Shown here piece after piece: positions 24,890-37,239 of a stretch of 64,000 nucleotides of DNA. Origin of the DNA: Argopecten irradians (Eukaryota; Mollusca; Bivalvia; Pectinida; Pectinidae). The position numbers were made by a program, and so were the translations under genes. Position 1 is the first letter of the stretch; each line of letters begins with the position of its first letter. The stretch covers positions 20,939,655 through 21,003,654 of the forward strand of contig NC_091137.1 of the NCBI RefSeq assembly GCF_041381155.1, given 5' to 3'. Under the pieces are notes generated by a model. The model saw only the letters and a program-made list of their open reading frames with translations, ran no database searches and was not told where the DNA came from.

Positions 24890-27800
24890 CAGATAATGAC
24901 TCAAACATTCTGCTCAAGTATATGTTGTGTTTTAGAAGAGAATTTGCTGGTAAAGTGTGAGTGAGTTTGAGAAATATATATATTGAGAGAGGAATTAACT
25001 TTAGAAATTTGATATAATATAGTTTTAGAGACATCATGCATGTTATTTGAGCTAAATTCAGAGAAAAGTAACAAATTTATAGAGTTTATATAGATTATCT
25101 AATATTTCTGAAATATTTTAGGCTGTGTGTTTTGTTTTAATTGTTGTTTAACAGCATTTGTTTTTTGTTTTGTGTCAGGTATATATAGTATGAAGAGATC
25201 ATGGAGTTGATTAATTTTCATAATTCAGAGGTTTTGTCAGATAGTAACCTAAAGATGCAAATTGCTAACAAATGCTAGGCAAAGAAAAGACCGTTTCAGT
25301 TTCCTTCAAGTCTGTATTCTAAAATGAGTATCAAATTTAATGTAGAGCTGTATAAATAACTGTTCTGTTTAGTTAGTTAATACCTAAAAATTAATCAAAA
25401 TTAAGTGCAATGTTCTCGTGTTTTAGTTGAGTTAAAGAAAGTAACCATCAACAATGTTGATAATGAAAACATAATGAAAAGGTATTGAAATAATGAAATG
25501 AAAACATAGGTGTATACAAATGAAAGATACTCCAGCAAAAAATATATAGTGTTCTACGCATAAACATGAAAATTATGGTCTCTGTGTTCATTAACAGAAA
25601 TATTGATTGTGACAGTAGAATGTAGTTTTGTGTGTTATGAGAGGTTCTGTTGTAGTTCCTTGATATTGTATAAATTCTAATTTGATTATCAGTTACATGT
25701 TATAAGATGTATGTATGTTATCCTTTGTGTCAAATTTTTATTGATATAGTAAAGTTGTGATTTCAGTATATTCTCTGAATTTAGCTTGACAGTTGCTGGT
25801 GGTTTTCTCGATTTGTTTTAATACAGAAGCAGAGATCTGATTTTTTTTATCAAAATTTGTTGATACATTGTTTACATTTCAATATGTAAGTACAGGTGCT
25901 GATGGGAATTTATATTAGAAACTTATAGTGGCAGGTCATCAACAATCAAAATCCGCACACATTTGCCGTGTTTAACTTGGTGTTAAATGTTATTGTAGCA
26001 TTTTATAAAACATTACTAAACAGTATATATGTATTATATATCTATTGCTTGTGGAGGTATACAGGACATGAATGGGATTTCTCCCCAGTTTACATACATA
26101 CTTGCTTGATACTTCATCTCGTACCAATAGGCAGCATTTACTATAATTACAGTGTCTCTTTTGATTCTTAACATCACATACAAGGCAATGTTTTTTGTCA
26201 TTATTCATATATAAATTGTTGCAACAATATGTTGAAAGTGTGTAGGAATCCTCCCATTCATTCAAAATTCACTTGTCTATAACATATCTTCATGAAATAG
26301 TTACAAAATGAAACAGCATTCACAAAAAATGTTAAACATTTCATTTCTGTACAGGTTCAACTTTGCAACTGCCTATATTGATAGATTGTTAGAAAACATT
26401 TTACTTCATAACTGTCCTGCAAAAAGAAGCTAATCATGTTCCATACACTTTTCTGAGGTTTCTCTGTGATCAGGTACGGTTTTTTGTCCCATCTCAGTGT
26501 TTCAGACTCATTTCAAAATCTTAAGGACATTTTGGGGGTTTTACGAAATTTTGTCAGGACATTCTCTATTTGAATGATTAGGATTTTCAAAAACTTAAGG
26601 ACATTTTGGAAGAGTACTGGAAGAATCAGTGATATTTAAACAATCCTGTTCTGTTACATATGGAGGCTAAAGCACATTAGCTCTACATTTATTATACTTA
26701 TGATGTTAATGCTACAAAGTTCATTTTGAACTACTGACTTCATGAAAAAGCAAGTATGTATTGTATTGTGAGAGAGATTCATAGAAAGTGTTGCCAACCT
26801 GTCACCACTGGGATAAGATACCCTGTTCAGTTTTAATTCCCAGCAATGTTGATCTCTAGTTTATGTTGCAAAATATTGTAGGGTAACACTTTTTATGATT
26901 TGGATCAGTTAGAAAGCCCATATGACAACAATATTTGCAATATTGAAAAATTATTTGAAAATTCTCAATTTTCAACTGCAAAAAATCCATTTCAAACAGA
27001 TTTTTAGACCTCAGAGGTTGTTTGTTCAGTGTTTATATCAAATTTTATTTTTTCAAAGAAGCTTTTTTGTTCAACATTGCCTGGAATTTAATACTTAAAT
27101 GGGATGAAATTTGTGCCATGTTACTGCTGTTTAATATCCTTTCCACTCCTACAAGCTAGTATTGTTAGAGTTCACTTCTGTAAGCAGAAGAGTTTATTGT
27201 GATTCTGGAGGGATCCAATGGCAGTTAAAAGATGTAACATGTCTCATACATGTGGTAGTTATTGTCTGTAACTGTCTAAATTGTTAAATCTTTTACCAAA
27301 TACTCTTTATCATGTTTCATATGCCAATCTTTTTTATAGAGTTCACACATATTTTTCTCTTTGTTGGATACCATTTTGAATATTTTAATTTGATACTTAA
27401 ATATGAATTTAAGAATTGAAATTTTGGGATATTTTCATTACATAAGCACTGCATCAGACTTAAAAAACTTTATACCCATGGTTGTGCATCCTAGGTTTTG
27501 TGTATGGTATGTGTCTAAAATAAATAAGATCTTAATTATCAGTAATTTCTATGAATTAGGGATCTTTATATTTCTTAAGGGACAGTCTGCTTCATTCAAA
27601 AGTGGGATTAGTTGGAATTCATTGTGTGAAATGAAGGCATGTTCCTGGCTGGAGACTTGTTTCTTGAAGAGTTCTATGATTGGAAGCAGATCCTTAGGGT
27701 AGTTGGGCTATAATTAATCAATGGTGAAACTCTTCTGTTGGAACCATGTCCCTCTACAAGTTTAAAGAATAGATATAAGTCTCTATGAGTTCCCATCAAA

Positions 27801-29120
27801 TATTTATCCCCTCTGGCTTGTATTTTACTTACCGTATGTTGATATGGAGGAACATTTGAGTTTCTCGAGCAATGTCGTGTTACCTGGCATCTCCTCCCAT
27901 CCTGATTCCATGTTGTGGTTGGATATTGTCATGCAGTTATTTCTAGTGTTGGTTTAATGGTCTAATGGTTTAATGCAGTGCTTTTCCAGTCATTACTGAC
28001 TTCTCTTGTGCAATATTCAATAGTCAGTTGTGAAACTTGTTTTGTCCCAGTCTTTCTTATGTCATTATTTGAATCATATATCAAGATCAGTTACTGGTAA
28101 TTTATATACACCTTTTCAAATTTCATTTTAATACTACATCATCATAATTTTCATGCAAGTGTTTGGATCAGAGTTGGATGGTGTTACCGGTGTAGTGGTG
28201 GTTTAATGCAAGTAAAATATGTACACTCTTCACACAGACTCTAACAACGTTACTGACAATACCAAAGTGTGTGCCCATAGTTAGCGCAGGTGTAATGTAA
28301 ATGTAAGTTTTCTCTTTTTTATATAGGTATTTAATAAATAATTTGATGATCAAAAGGCAATTATACTCCAAATTTCTGGTAGTTTTGTATTTGTAATGTT
28401 TAAAAAACAGACTGTTGATGTCTGTACAGTCTTAGAAAAAAGTTTTGTATTTGTAAAAGTTTTTTTTGACTGTCAGCTGATCTATTAAGATTTATCATAT
28501 TGGTTTGTTAAGATTTACAAACACAGGTATCAATTCTAAACAAATTAGTGTGTGTACTCTTTACAATACATATTTTTGAAGACGATAAGAATTTTTTAAT
28601 CAGTGATAGGATTACGAAATATGACCAGATTTTAACTTAATATCAAACAAATCCCAATCAGGTCAGATTTATTCACTACCGCATATGTATGTGTCAATAT
28701 GTAACTATGGCTATAGGTAATCAAAATATAAAATCTTGTTTTAGTGGTTAGACAATGCATTATGTTCACTCTAGTGAAGTTAATCTAGTAAATGGTTGTG
28801 CTGAAATGCTAAAGGGAAATTTGAAAGCAGTGTAAATTCTTTTCAAGGGAAAAAAACCTCTGTTATGCATTCCTTGTGCATGAGCAAATATTTATTCTTT
28901 ATTGATACCTTTTACAATTTTGAACATGTGATCATGAAAAGCGCCAGACATTTTGGGTATTAATAGACAAGAGGCTAGCAGGCAGCATATTATGAAAGAG
29001 TTTATGGTTGTAGATGGTATTTGTTGATTAATGTACTTAGAGTGTACATGTATATATTTTGTTCTAAATTGTAAATTGTTTAAAGTTTAATGTTAATAAA
29101 ACTCTCATTCTAGTCTTTTG
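24890..29120 (+). other. Probable long INO80D 3' UTR, no other gene seen
   Basis: Directly after the TAG stop follows AT-rich unique sequence with no credible exon. The first convincing AATAAA on this strand with a U-rich neighbourhood is at 29095-29100. Mammalian INO80D also has a very long 3' UTR, which makes this extent plausible, but nothing in the sequence proves it. Confidence 0.35.
29095..29100 (+). terminator. Candidate polyadenylation signal for INO80D
   Basis: AATAAA within TTAATGTTAATAAAACTCTC is followed within 20 nt by the T-rich CTAGTCTTTTGATTTT. Other A/T-rich hexamers occur earlier, so usage is uncertain. Confidence 0.3.
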
Positions 29121-31460
29121 ATTTTAAAATGATCATGAAAATATAAAAGATATTGAAAGGTTTTGTTTTGTTTTACTTAAGTTACAGAATTTTTATCGTA
29201 ACCCTTTTCTCCTGCCAATGTTTGTGTTACATATTGTTGTGTCACATGGTGTTTTCTTTAATGAAAGAAAATTTGAATTTAATTTTTTTTACATATTTAA
29301 ATGGCAAAAATTCTGCAAAAGTTAAATGCTGCTTTATAATTCTTTATCTGGTAATTTAAAGATCATGTGAAATGATTGATATTACTGCATAATGTTTGGT
29401 GCATATAAAGCAAGATTTTGTGTTACAATGTAGGATAGATTTTACTGGGTAAACTAAATTGGTTAGAATCGAATTGCATGCAGAGTTATCCTCTCTAACA
29501 GTATCCAAGCAGGGAATTATTTATTGATGTTTTGTTTTTAATTCTGTTAATACTTTAAAAAGCATGTAGCATCCGCTCTAAAAAGATTCTATACTTAAAA
29601 ACGTATAAGAAATTTTACAGAATCTACATAATTTAGACCAGTGAGAAGCAATGCTAATAGAATGATTAAATAAACAAATGTATTTAGATATTCAGATTAA
29701 CTTAAAGCTTTATGAACTGGAAACCTTGCTTTTAATCTCATCAAAATTTCAGTTCCTATATATTGCTACTTTTGTATGTTTGTAAACTGAACAAATATAA
29801 TCAAAGGCATGATAATGTCTTCACCAAAGTGTTACATTTTTGATGGAAAAATGATCTCAACAGTGTCTGTTTTATAATTCATTATAGTGTGTACAGTATT
29901 TCTTCATATATATTAAGACTTTTTTAATTCGTTTACTATACATATCATTACCTCATTATGGAGTATAACTAAGGTAAATAATCAATATTAATTATTGTAA
30001 TTATGCTGAATTTTTATTCAAGAAATGTTTGCTTGTTATTTGAAAATACAGCCATTCATCTCATCCTCATTAAGTGTTAGCTATTATACTGTTGTGGATG
30101 TACCTATTTCATAGTTTAAACTAGCTCTCGTTGTCCTAGATGGTAATATTTGGTAGGGTTATGTTGGTCCTCTGAAACTTGTCATTAATACAATGTTGTC
30201 GGCAAGTCTAGGTAATTCTCAATTCAGTGTCATCTTCAGTAAGAAGAAAATGACAATATCATAATTAAATTTGTTCTTTCTAACTGTAGTCTATGTGTAT
30301 TTAAAGCTTTCCCAAATATCATTTGCTTCTATTTTATTTTAGACTAAATACTTTGTTAAAATCTGGGACATCAAGATCAGTGAGTAAATGACGAGATATG
30401 AACATCACATTTTATGGATACTATTTGTGTTATGGGTGTGTCTGAAAGTCGTTGCAGTTTCTATTGTCATGTAATTGTATAGAACCCATGAGAAAATTCA
30501 TTGTGTTCTTATATATTATTAATTATGTTTAGACATAATTATTTAAAAAACTTGAGAAAAAAAGGCTTAATAAAAAAAAATTGAATGTAATCCTTTATCT
30601 TTTGTTCTCTGTTAATGAATCGTGAATAGTTCTTACAAGACTGATGACTTTGCGTGAACCTCCATGGTTTCCACAACACAATTCCTAAATATCACTTAAA
30701 TATCTTCAGATTTGGGCTGACTCCCTGGATGCTTGTGAGGCGAGGCTAAAATGGATCAAATTGGCAATTTTCCTATAGACCACTTCGTAAACTAAGCTAT
30801 GGATATCACTCATACTGGAATAATTGTGTTAATTGGAATGGATGGAGATTAAAAATAACTTAGCAAATCATCTTGCTAAATCCCAAGGTGCTCATGGCAC
30901 AGGGTCAGATTGGCTATATTCATGTACAATGTGAAGGACTTCTAAGAAACTAAGTAAGATAACATTCTTATTGGACTAATAGCAGCCCATGGGGATATGA
31001 TTTAAATATTTCATATTTTGTTTCATTCACTCCCAAAGGGGCTTATTTAGTGATGAGTCAACATCCTTAAACCAACCACTTAAAAGAGAAACATTATTTT
31101 ATTTCAAAGTAATCAAATATGAATTTTATTACTGGGCACTGTAAAACAACCTATTTTCACAGCTTTGCGGTTTTATATTACTAGATAACTTGCTCATAAC
31201 AATTTATTTTCACAGTTAAGCCATATAGTTCTGTACCTATGATTGCCACTTTTTTTAAAGAATTTAATCACACACAAAAGTAAGTTGACTTACAGTTGAC
31301 TCCTTTGGGGATACATGGAATATTTGTGACATTGATAATCTACTGCATCAAATGTGACTGAATTCTAACCAGCTCAAATTTCCCGTTGCCCCCGTCAGTG
31401 GAGCCTCTTCTTGTGACGTCATTGATTCCCCTGTTGATACTACATTATATCACTGACATT
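29121..31460. other. Intergenic, nothing recognised
   Basis: AT-rich sequence without tandem arrays, inverted ends or splice-compatible coding segments that I can see. Confidence 0.5.
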
Positions 31461-31467
31461 ATTTGAT

Positions 31468-31685
31468 TCTTCCAGTTTTACGTAACAGTCAGGGTCATAA
31501 GGACGTGCCAGGTTTGATGCTGGAGAAAAGCTTAAGTACCCAGAGAAAAAACCACCGACCAGTGGTCAGTACCTTGTTACTGTTCCTCGTAGGATATGGA
31601 CTTACGACCCAAAGTTGGAGGGCTTGTGGTAATATGTTGGAATATCTTAACAACTTGATCACCGTGGCCCCTTCAATGACATTAA
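31468..31685 (-). mobile_element. tRNA-derived SINE, family S1, inverted copy
   Basis: The minus strand begins GGGGCCACGGTGATCAAGTT, then GTTAAGATATTCCAACATATTACC, matching the head at 3911. It continues with CCACTGGTCGGTGG and GGTACTTAAGC and ends with ATGACCCTGACTGTTACG, the tail seen also at about 16140-16165. The open frame at 31463-31690 is the SINE itself. Confidence 0.75.
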
Positions 31686-32141
31686 AGTAATTACACCCTT
31701 TACTGATACTACATGTACATTAAATCAATAACATCAAAATAATTATCTCCCCTGCTGATACTTTCAAATGAATCGATATGACCAATTGAATGAATCACTT
31801 ATATGTATCTCTCTGTATTGTATAAAATTTGAATGCATCAAATCTCTGGGGACCTCATTGAAAATAAGCCTTCCTGGCTTTGATGGGTTATCCTAGGTAA
31901 AGATTTACATGCAGGTATAATGATTGTTTATTTGTAACTTTGTATCTTTCTATCCAACCAAACTGCCACATATATGTGTATTTGTTACTTTACCTGCATA
32001 GATATTATTATCATTAAATATATGCTCTTGTTTTATATTGTTCTATTTTGATTTACATTTTTGTGTATTTCTCCTATACTCAGTACATGAAACTTTGGTT
32101 TATATTTTAACATCCTATTCACAGCCAGGAACATTTACTAA

Positions 32142-32200
32142 AATAAGGACATGCCTGATTTAGATGGTGGAGGAAAGCGTGTCTGTGTACCATGGTGTCG
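32142..32200 (-). repeat. SINE S1 fragment
   Basis: AAGGACATGCCTGATTTAGATGG followed by TGGAGGAAAGCGTG matches the tail-body junction of the inverted S1 copy at 31.5 kb. Head and flanks are lost. Confidence 0.5.
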
Positions 32201-32580
32201 AAGACATCACGTTTTGTGTGGTCATGTTCACGAACATGACCCTGGTTCCAGTACCTTCAAATGTTTAGTCAATATACAAACCAAGAACAAATTATTTCAA
32301 TCTTATAGGGGTTAATTTCTGACACGAAATATGAATTTGAAATCTACTGGTATTACCACGCAGCACAAATAATTTAAACAGGACATCACTAGTAATTGAA
32401 ATGTCATTATCATCTAAATAACTGAATACTAAATTAAATACAAGTCAACAACATCACTTTATGAAATATCATGTTTAATAATACCTCAATGACCCATTCT
32501 ATTTTGATAAAAGTTGTGTAGGTGGTGTGATAAACATGATACCTCATGTTTATAACTGTGTCTGTGATTACATGACAGGA

Positions 32581-34185
32581 CAAGAGGCCCAGAGGCCTGT
32601 ATTGCTCACCTGGTTTGTAATGCCAAGTAATGTTCTGAATACAGGATCATTGTCTCCATTCTGAAGGAATTTAAAGATTTATCTCTCAATTCCCTGTTGT
32701 GCCCTATTCTTTCTGCTCCAAGGGGTCAGAGCCAAAATTTATACAAACTCTGTTCCCCTTCCCCCAAGGATGATTCTAGCCAAATTTGCCTAAAATCCAT
32801 GTAGAACTCTATGACTAGTAGTAATTTAAAGGATTTACCTCTATTTCTCCTATTGGGCCCCGCCCCTCCTGCCCCTGGGGAGTCCGAGTCAAATTTTATA
32901 CAAACTCTGTTCCCCTTCCCCCAATGATATTTCTGTCCACATTTGGTTAGAATCCATGTAGAACTCTATGACAAGCAGCGATTTATAGATTAACCTCTAT
33001 TTCCTCTTTTGGGCCCCACCTCTCCTGCCCCGGGGGTTCAGAGCCAAAATTTATTCAAACTCTGCTCCCCTTCCCCTAAAGATGTTTCTGGCCAAATTTG
33101 CTTAGAATCCACGCAGAACTCTATGACTAGTGGTGATATAAAGGATTTACCTCTATTTCCCCTATTGGGCCCCGCCCCTCCTGCCCCCTGGGGGGTCAGA
33201 GCCAAAATTTATACAAACTCTGTTCCCCTTCCCCCAAGGATGATTCTAGCCAAATTTCCCTAAAATCCATGTAGAACTCTATGACTAGTAGTAATTTAAT
33301 GGATTTACCTATATTTTCCCTATTGGGCCCCGCCCTCGTGCACCCGGGGAGTCAGAGTCAAATTTTATACAAACTCTATTCCCTTGCCTCTCCTGCCCCC
33401 TGGGGGGTCAGAGTCAAAATTTATACAAACTCTGTTCCCCTTCCTCCAAGGATGTTTCTGGTCAATTTTGGTTACATTCCATGCATAAGTCTATGACTAG
33501 TAGACATATAAAGGATTTACCTCTATTGGGCCCCGCCCCTCCTGGGGGGGTCAGAGATTTATACAAACTCTGTTCCCTTTCACCCAAAGATGTTTCTGGC
33601 CAAATTTGGCTACTTTCCATGCAGAACTCTATTCCTAGTAGCAATTTCTCAAGGATGTATAGGGCCAAATTTGGTTACATTCCATGCAGAACTCTATGAC
33701 TAGTAGGTGACCTCTATTTCCCCTACTGGGCCCCGCCCCTCCTGCCCCTGGGGGGTCAGAGCCAAAATTTATACAAAATCTATTCCCCTACCCCAAGGGT
33801 GTTTCTAGCCAAATTTGCTTAGAATACATGCAGAACTCTATGACTTGTAGCAATTTAAAGGATTTACCTCTATTTCCCCTATTGGGCCTTGCCCAATCTG
33901 CCTACTGGGTGTCAGAGCCAAAATTTATTCAAACTCTGTTTCCCTTCCCCCAAGGATGTTTCTGGCCAAATTTGGTTTGATTTACCTCTATTTCCCCTAC
34001 TGGACCCCGCCCCTCCTGCCCCTGGGGGGTCAGAGCCAAAATTTATACAAAATCTATTCCCCTTACCCCAAGGATGTTTCTGGCCAAATTTTGTTAAATT
34101 CCATGCAGAACTCTATGACTAGTAGCGATATAAAGGAAATGTTGACGGATGGATGACGGACAACGGAAGCTGCGCCAGGTGAGCT
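32581..34185 (+). mobile_element. Minisatellite-cored element, family B, copy 1
   Basis: It begins CAAGAGGCCCAGAGGCCTGT then TTGCTCACCTGG and ends GAAGCTGCGCCAGGTGAGCT, so the termini carry an inverted CTCACCTGG/CCAGGTGAG. The interior is about nine variable units of roughly 150-160 bp containing GGATTTACCTCTATTTCCCC, TTGGGCCCCGCCCCTCCTGC and CAAACTCTGTTCCCCTTCCC. Open frames between 33009 and 34156 arise from the repeats. Some units are internally shortened (around 33380 and 33540). Confidence 0.8.
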
Positions 34186-34451
34186 AAAAATAAAATGTGT
34201 TTCCCTCATGGGAAACCAAACATCGTAATTCCCTGGGGTGTGTGCCCCTATGATGTTCATCCGTATTCCCACTGAGTTATCTCCCCTTCCGATTGTACAA
34301 CATAACGGACAAAGTAAAACTTCATTTTTCACTTTTTAAAAGGCAAGCCCCCAGGAAATATTACACCCTCTGTTAAAAAAACCTCCATTTTACACTGCCA
34401 CCAGGGCCATTAATGCATATAATATATGATATTATTCTTGCCCTAGCATGT

Positions 34452-34726
34452 TTAAGATTCTCCACCACTGATAGCGCATAAGTGATACCTATCATTGGAA
34501 CAGCAACTGTTGTTTGATCCTGTGTCACATGGTACCATGGATTTTTTTCGGGAAGCAATTAATTATTTTTTAATATTTTTATCTTGAGTTAAACTAAGAA
34601 GCTCAAACTTTTCAATGATGGTAATGGTGTAAATTAAGTATTTTTTGTAACTGAAGAAAAATAAATATTTGTCTGCTCCTGTGTTTGATGGAGTAAATTT
34701 ACCTGTCAGCAGTGGGGCATCTTTAA
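34452..34726 (+). mobile_element. MITE family 1, copy 2 (TTAA ends)
   Basis: It begins TTAAGATTCTCCACCACTGA and ends CAGTGGGGCATCTTTAA. The interior keeps CGGGAAGCAATTAATTATTT and AGAAGCTCAAACTTTTCAAT. It is about 90 bp shorter than copy 1 because of a deletion in the left half. Confidence 0.8.
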
Positions 34727-34914
34727 GGAAACAATGTCTGTATTCTCACTGATCTGATGTTGACCAGAAACTTCACCTCCAGACAAGCTCTACAGAGTTG
34801 TCTTTCCTAGCTTGCACTCGCTTACACCTGCCAAAATTATTAGGCTTTTTTTCACCTTCTATACATATATATACACATGAGTAAAAAAGAACCATGTCCA
34901 TGTGATGGTTTCCA

Positions 34915-34991
34915 TATACATAAAAAGAAAACACAACTATAAAACAGTTTTTTCCGCCCTGTTTTATACTTGTGTTTTCTTTTTATGTATA
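34915..34991. repeat. Long perfect hairpin
   Basis: The arms at 34915-34947 and 34959-34991 (starting TATACATAAAAAGAAAACAC) are complementary over about 33 bp with an 11-nt loop. Such a stem could be the residue of a foldback element or, if transcribed, a dsRNA or microRNA-like precursor. There is no evidence of expression. Confidence 0.75.
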
Positions 34992-35010
34992 TATACATGT
35001 ATATATAAAA

Positions 35011-36287
35011 GAAGAGACCCAGAGGGCCTGTATCGCTCACCTGGTTTTTCTTTTCTTTGAGCATTAAATACTGTAATTTAGTAATTAGTGATTTAAAATC
35101 ACAAAGACAAATTGACCCCAAGATTTGTTTAATTTTGAATCCCAACCATATAATGATGTTTATATATACCATACGAATATGCTATCCAATACATAGTTTC
35201 GGAGAGGAAGTAATTTATATGAAAATTGTAGCCTAATTAAAGATGATCCACTGTTGACAAATGGAATTTTTTTCACTATCAAAAACAGGAGTAGACGATA
35301 TAGTATTTTTCTTCAGTTACAAAAGTTTTTAAAAGTTTGAGCTTTTAATTTTACTTAAAGTTAAAAAAATGAAAAATAATTAATTGCATCCCGAAAAAAT
35401 TCCGCGGCACTATATCTTATATGGTATGAATTAATGATTGCGCATGCACCAAAAGCGAAATAAATCATTTTGTTATTTTTGTGTTAATTAGGTATATATA
35501 TACGCGATTAAACAACAATTATTGTTCAAATTATGAATGTCATTTATGCTCTGTTGGTGGTGGAGCATCTTTAACCTTTTTGGCCCCGCGCCTAAGGCTA
35601 CAGGGGGGTCAGCCCTATCATTTTTACAATTTTGAATACCCACCCTACAAGAAAACTACCATTGCATTATGAATGCTATCCCATACAAATGTATTTAGTT
35701 TCTAAGAAGATGTTTATATGGAAACAGCCAAACTAACCCCCTTTGGCTCCGCCCCTCAGGACCCCGGGGGTCAGCCACATCAATTGTACAATTTTGAATC
35801 CCCACCCTATCAGGATGCTACCATTGCATGATGAGTGCTATCCCAAGCTTAGTTTCAGAGAAGTCGTTTATATGGAAATAGCCATATTGACCCCTTTTGG
35901 CGCCGCCCCTCAAGCCCCCAGGGGGTGAGCCCCATCATTTGTACAATTTTGAATCCCCACCCTGTAAGGATGCGACCATTGCATTATGAGTGCTATCCCA
36001 TGCTTAATTTCAGAGAAGAAGTTGTTTATATGGAAACAGCGAAATTGACCCCCTTTGGCCCCGCCTCTCAGGACCCCGGGCGGTCAGCCCCATCAATTGT
36101 ACAATTTGAAAAATAATTCTTCAGGATTTGGGGGGGAAAAAAGTGGGGCGAGAGGGTGTTTTTTTTGTTTGTTTTTTTTTTAAATTTTAATTTTCAAAAA
36201 AAAATGGGGCGAGCGTTATCAAAAATGAGAATATGATGTATACAAACATATTAGTTTGTGGTAGACAAACTTCGGACCAGGTGAGCT
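35011..36287 (+). mobile_element. Minisatellite-cored element, family B, copy 2 (split by a MITE)
   Basis: It starts GAAGAGACCCAGAGGGCCTG then TATCGCTCACCTGG and ends ACTTCGGACCAGGTGAGCT, with the same inverted ends as copy 1. The core is a different tandem repeat: about four units of roughly 165 bp with TACAATTTTGAATCCCCACC and CCCTTTGGCCCCGCCCCTCA. MITE family 1 copy 3 interrupts the first unit at a TTAA. Confidence 0.8.
35237..35574 (-). mobile_element. MITE family 1, copy 3 (inside family B copy 2)
   Basis: This 338-bp element begins TTAAAGATGATCCACTGTTG and ends GGTGGAGCATCTTTAA, in the opposite orientation to copies 1 and 2. Comparing the interrupted minisatellite unit (...AGCCTAA-TTAA[MITE]TTAA-CC...) with intact units (AGCCAAACTAACCCC or AGCGAAATTGACCCC) shows one TTAA-like tetramer at the target, so the second TTAA is the duplication. 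Confidence 0.85.
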
Positions 36288-37239
36288 AAAAAAAAACTCA
36301 TAATATAGGCAGGTTAACTACTACTCTGTCAACAGCTCAAATGCAAAGAATTTAATTTTGCTTTTAAAAGTGAAAGTGTCAGTAAATTTTAAATACAAAA
36401 TACAATGTATTATTCAATTTTATTTCAGAACACACTTGTTTTAATTTAACTTTATACACTTTCACTTTCATTGTATGGAAAAATATGAAGTTCTAATATT
36501 TTTTTATGAATTTCTCTAGAAATAATCAGCTGACAAGGATATATATGGTACATGTACCCACTATGTTGGCTATGACAACAGCAGCTAAACTATACAATAC
36601 ACAGCATCAAAGGCATCGCTAAATTATGATATGAAGTGTTTGACATGAAAATTGTTGTATTGAATAAATATACATGCAGTGCTAATTGAAATAGAGTTAT
36701 ACATACATAATAGTTCTCCATGATTAACAACTCATTTCAGTTGTACCAAGAATTATTAATGGAAAATATTACAAGAGATAGTCCTTTTTAGGTATTGGGT
36801 TATTTATGACATTAAAAATATCTAAATGAAGAACAGTGATTAGAATGAAACAGATTTAAAAAGGCAATATTAAACATGATCTTAATTCCTTGTCATTATT
36901 TTTTTGGATTTATAGAACAAGTCTTTTTCTTTCATTTTATGGTCACATTAACTGGTGTTTAGATATTATATTACACAAATGCAATTAAAATTTGTAATTC
37001 AATATTAACTCCACAACACTTTCAATTCAATAAACCATACTTTTAAATATTCACTCCATCACTTTAACACACATTGCATACAGCATTCACTCATATTTTT
37101 CTCAGATAACTAAGAATTTACATACTTTTAAATTTTTTAACACAAACTACATGTGTTATAAAATAGTAACAGTTTATGTTAAACATAAGAGAGAAAAGAA
37201 AAAAAACACAATACAAAGGCTATATCACAATGTTCATTA

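Noticed and set aside
33009-34156. Overlapping plus-strand open frames rich in Pro/Leu
   Set aside because: They are read-through of the family B minisatellite units, with the frame changing between units and no start context or splice sites.
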